DNA from: Monoraphidium neglectum
Taxonomy: Eukaryota > Chlorophyta > Chlorophyceae > Sphaeropleales > Selenastraceae
Reading direction: 5' to 3'
Length of the DNA stretch: 19,309 nucleotides
Assembly: GCF_000611645.1 (NCBI RefSeq)
Contig: NW_014012862.1
Span: forward strand, 1 to 19,309
In this document: positions 18,261-19,309 of the stretch, piece by piece
How the letters are laid out: each line of letters starts with the position of its first letter
Position numbering within the stretch: the first letter of the stretch is position 1
Notes under the pieces: model-generated
Told to the model about the DNA's origin: nothing
What the model saw: only the letters and a program-made list of their open reading frames with translations
The model's database searches: none
Position numbers and translations under genes: made by a program

Positions 18261-19309
18261 CACGGGCGCAAAGGCGCGGGAAAATCTGGGCGTCTGCCGC
18301 GAAGGACTGCGGCGACAGATGGGGCGCGGCAGAGGCGGGCGCGCGCGACGGGGCGGGCGCGGCGCGGGCGCGCCTGGGATCGGACGTGCGGCGGCGGCGG
18401 GCGCATGGGAGCGCTGGGCGTGGCGGGGGTTGCTGGGGTCTTGACCAAACAGGGCTTCTGCAGTATTGCTTTGGGTCCGCAGAAAAGTAGAGTGGCGGGA
18501 CGGATATAGGAGGGGTTTATGCAACCCCTTCAGAGCCTGATTTGGTAAGGGGCGCCATCGGCTGAGGGATCTGAGCGTTGGGGGTGCGCAAGTGCTGCTG
18601 CCAGGTGCCAAGCCATAATCGGTGCCGAGAGGGTCGTGTGCAGTCAATGAGGGTCGTACTACGCTAGTAGCCCCGGCCACGCCGCCCGGCACGGTGCAAT
18701 GCGGCGGTGGCCGGCGCGTTCGGAGGGGCCGGGTCCGCCGAGCGTTGGAGCCGCGGCGCTCGAATACGAGCCGGCGGCCGTGCCCTTGCGGGCTGGGGCG
18801 CGTGGAAGCAGCGCGCGCCGCTCAAAGGGGCGAAAATTGGGGCTTGCAGCCCGGCGAGCGGCGCGGGGCGCGTTTGGTGACGATATGCCGGGCCAGAGTG
18901 CGAAGTGCAGGCGCCCCCGCGCTCGCCGGTGAGAGACCGCAGCGCAGCGCGGTCCGAGCTTCTGCACCGGCGCTCCGCGGCGGCAATCCCTGTGGTCGTG
19001 CGTGCAGGAGCGAGCGCGCACTCGCTTGCCCCGCCGCAGCCCCGCGACAACTGCTTGAATTTGATGCCGCGGGCAGCGGCAGGGCAACGCAGCGGCGCCA
19101 GTTGCGGCGGTAGGCGACACCAAGGCATGCGTTGCTGGAGTTGATCTTGCGTCATCGTTGTTCAAAATTACTTCACCATGACATTAAGTTTCCCACTTCA
19201 TGTCTGCTCAGCCACCCAAGCCAGCACAGCTGAGCGGCCCTCGATTTTGGCGGCAATGCCGAGTGTCCAAGAGCCCGCGCGGCCCCAGGCAACCCCATAG
19301 TCCCACCGC

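Larger units (their letters stand above)
17701..19309. other. GC-rich, CpG-dense region without a recognised gene
   Basis: Base composition is extremely GC-rich and dominated by GCG, CGG and GGC words. Long ORFs occur on several frames of both strands (for example plus 18622-19113 and minus 18659-19165), but they are rich in Arg, Ala, Gly and Pro with no domain, as expected by chance. A G-quadruplex motif and a CCAAT/G-box cluster suggest a regulatory region for a gene beyond the right edge. Confidence 0.4.

Noticed and set aside
18622..19165. Overlapping ORFs of about 163-168 codons on both strands near the right edge
   Set aside because: They are Arg/Ala/Gly/Pro-rich and open in several frames at once, as expected by chance in very GC-rich DNA with few stop codons.

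Overview
The window looks like nuclear DNA of a chlorophyte green alga. The evidence is GC-rich sequence, spliceosomal introns of about 150-300 bases in all six genes, donors that are almost all GTG, TGTAA motifs (the usual green-algal polyadenylation signal) behind several genes, a plastid-type rhomboid protease, a plant-type ribosomal protein eL24, and the elongation factor-like GTPase EFL in place of a canonical eEF1A. No bacterial operon, CRISPR array, RNA gene or intact transposon was seen. All gene models are my own reconstructions from ORFs, splice-site consensus, matching intron phases and family resemblance. There is no transcript evidence.

Layout from left to right: (1) bases 1-4302, minus strand, a long secreted right-handed beta-helix protein with about 34 Pmp-like repeats, running off the left edge. 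(2) 5239-5900, minus, a small lysine-rich basic protein of unknown function. (3) 6818-8467, plus, a four-exon rhomboid-family intramembrane serine protease, probably plastidic. (4) 8762-10455, plus, a two-exon protein whose N-terminal helix and C-terminal DAFPL motif point to the MEI4/PRD2 family, which acts in meiotic double-strand-break formation. (5) 10881-11784, minus, ribosomal protein eL24 in three exons. (6) 13076-16134, plus, EFL in eight exons, the last with only four sense bases before the stop. (7) 16505-19309, no recognisable gene. This stretch becomes very GC-rich and contains a G-quadruplex motif and a cluster of CCAAT boxes with a G-box, which may be a promoter for a gene beyond the right edge.

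The genes do not form one pathway. The clearest functional pairing is eL24 and EFL: two core translation genes lie head to head across about 1.3 kb and share GTGCG splice donors that the other four genes lack. The small basic protein and the rhomboid are also head to head. The MEI4/PRD2-like gene and eL24 are convergent. I found no convincing new multi-gene system. The observations most worth following are the MEI4/PRD2 candidate, the EFL replacement with its tiny last exon, the gene-specific donor usage, and the beta-helix protein.
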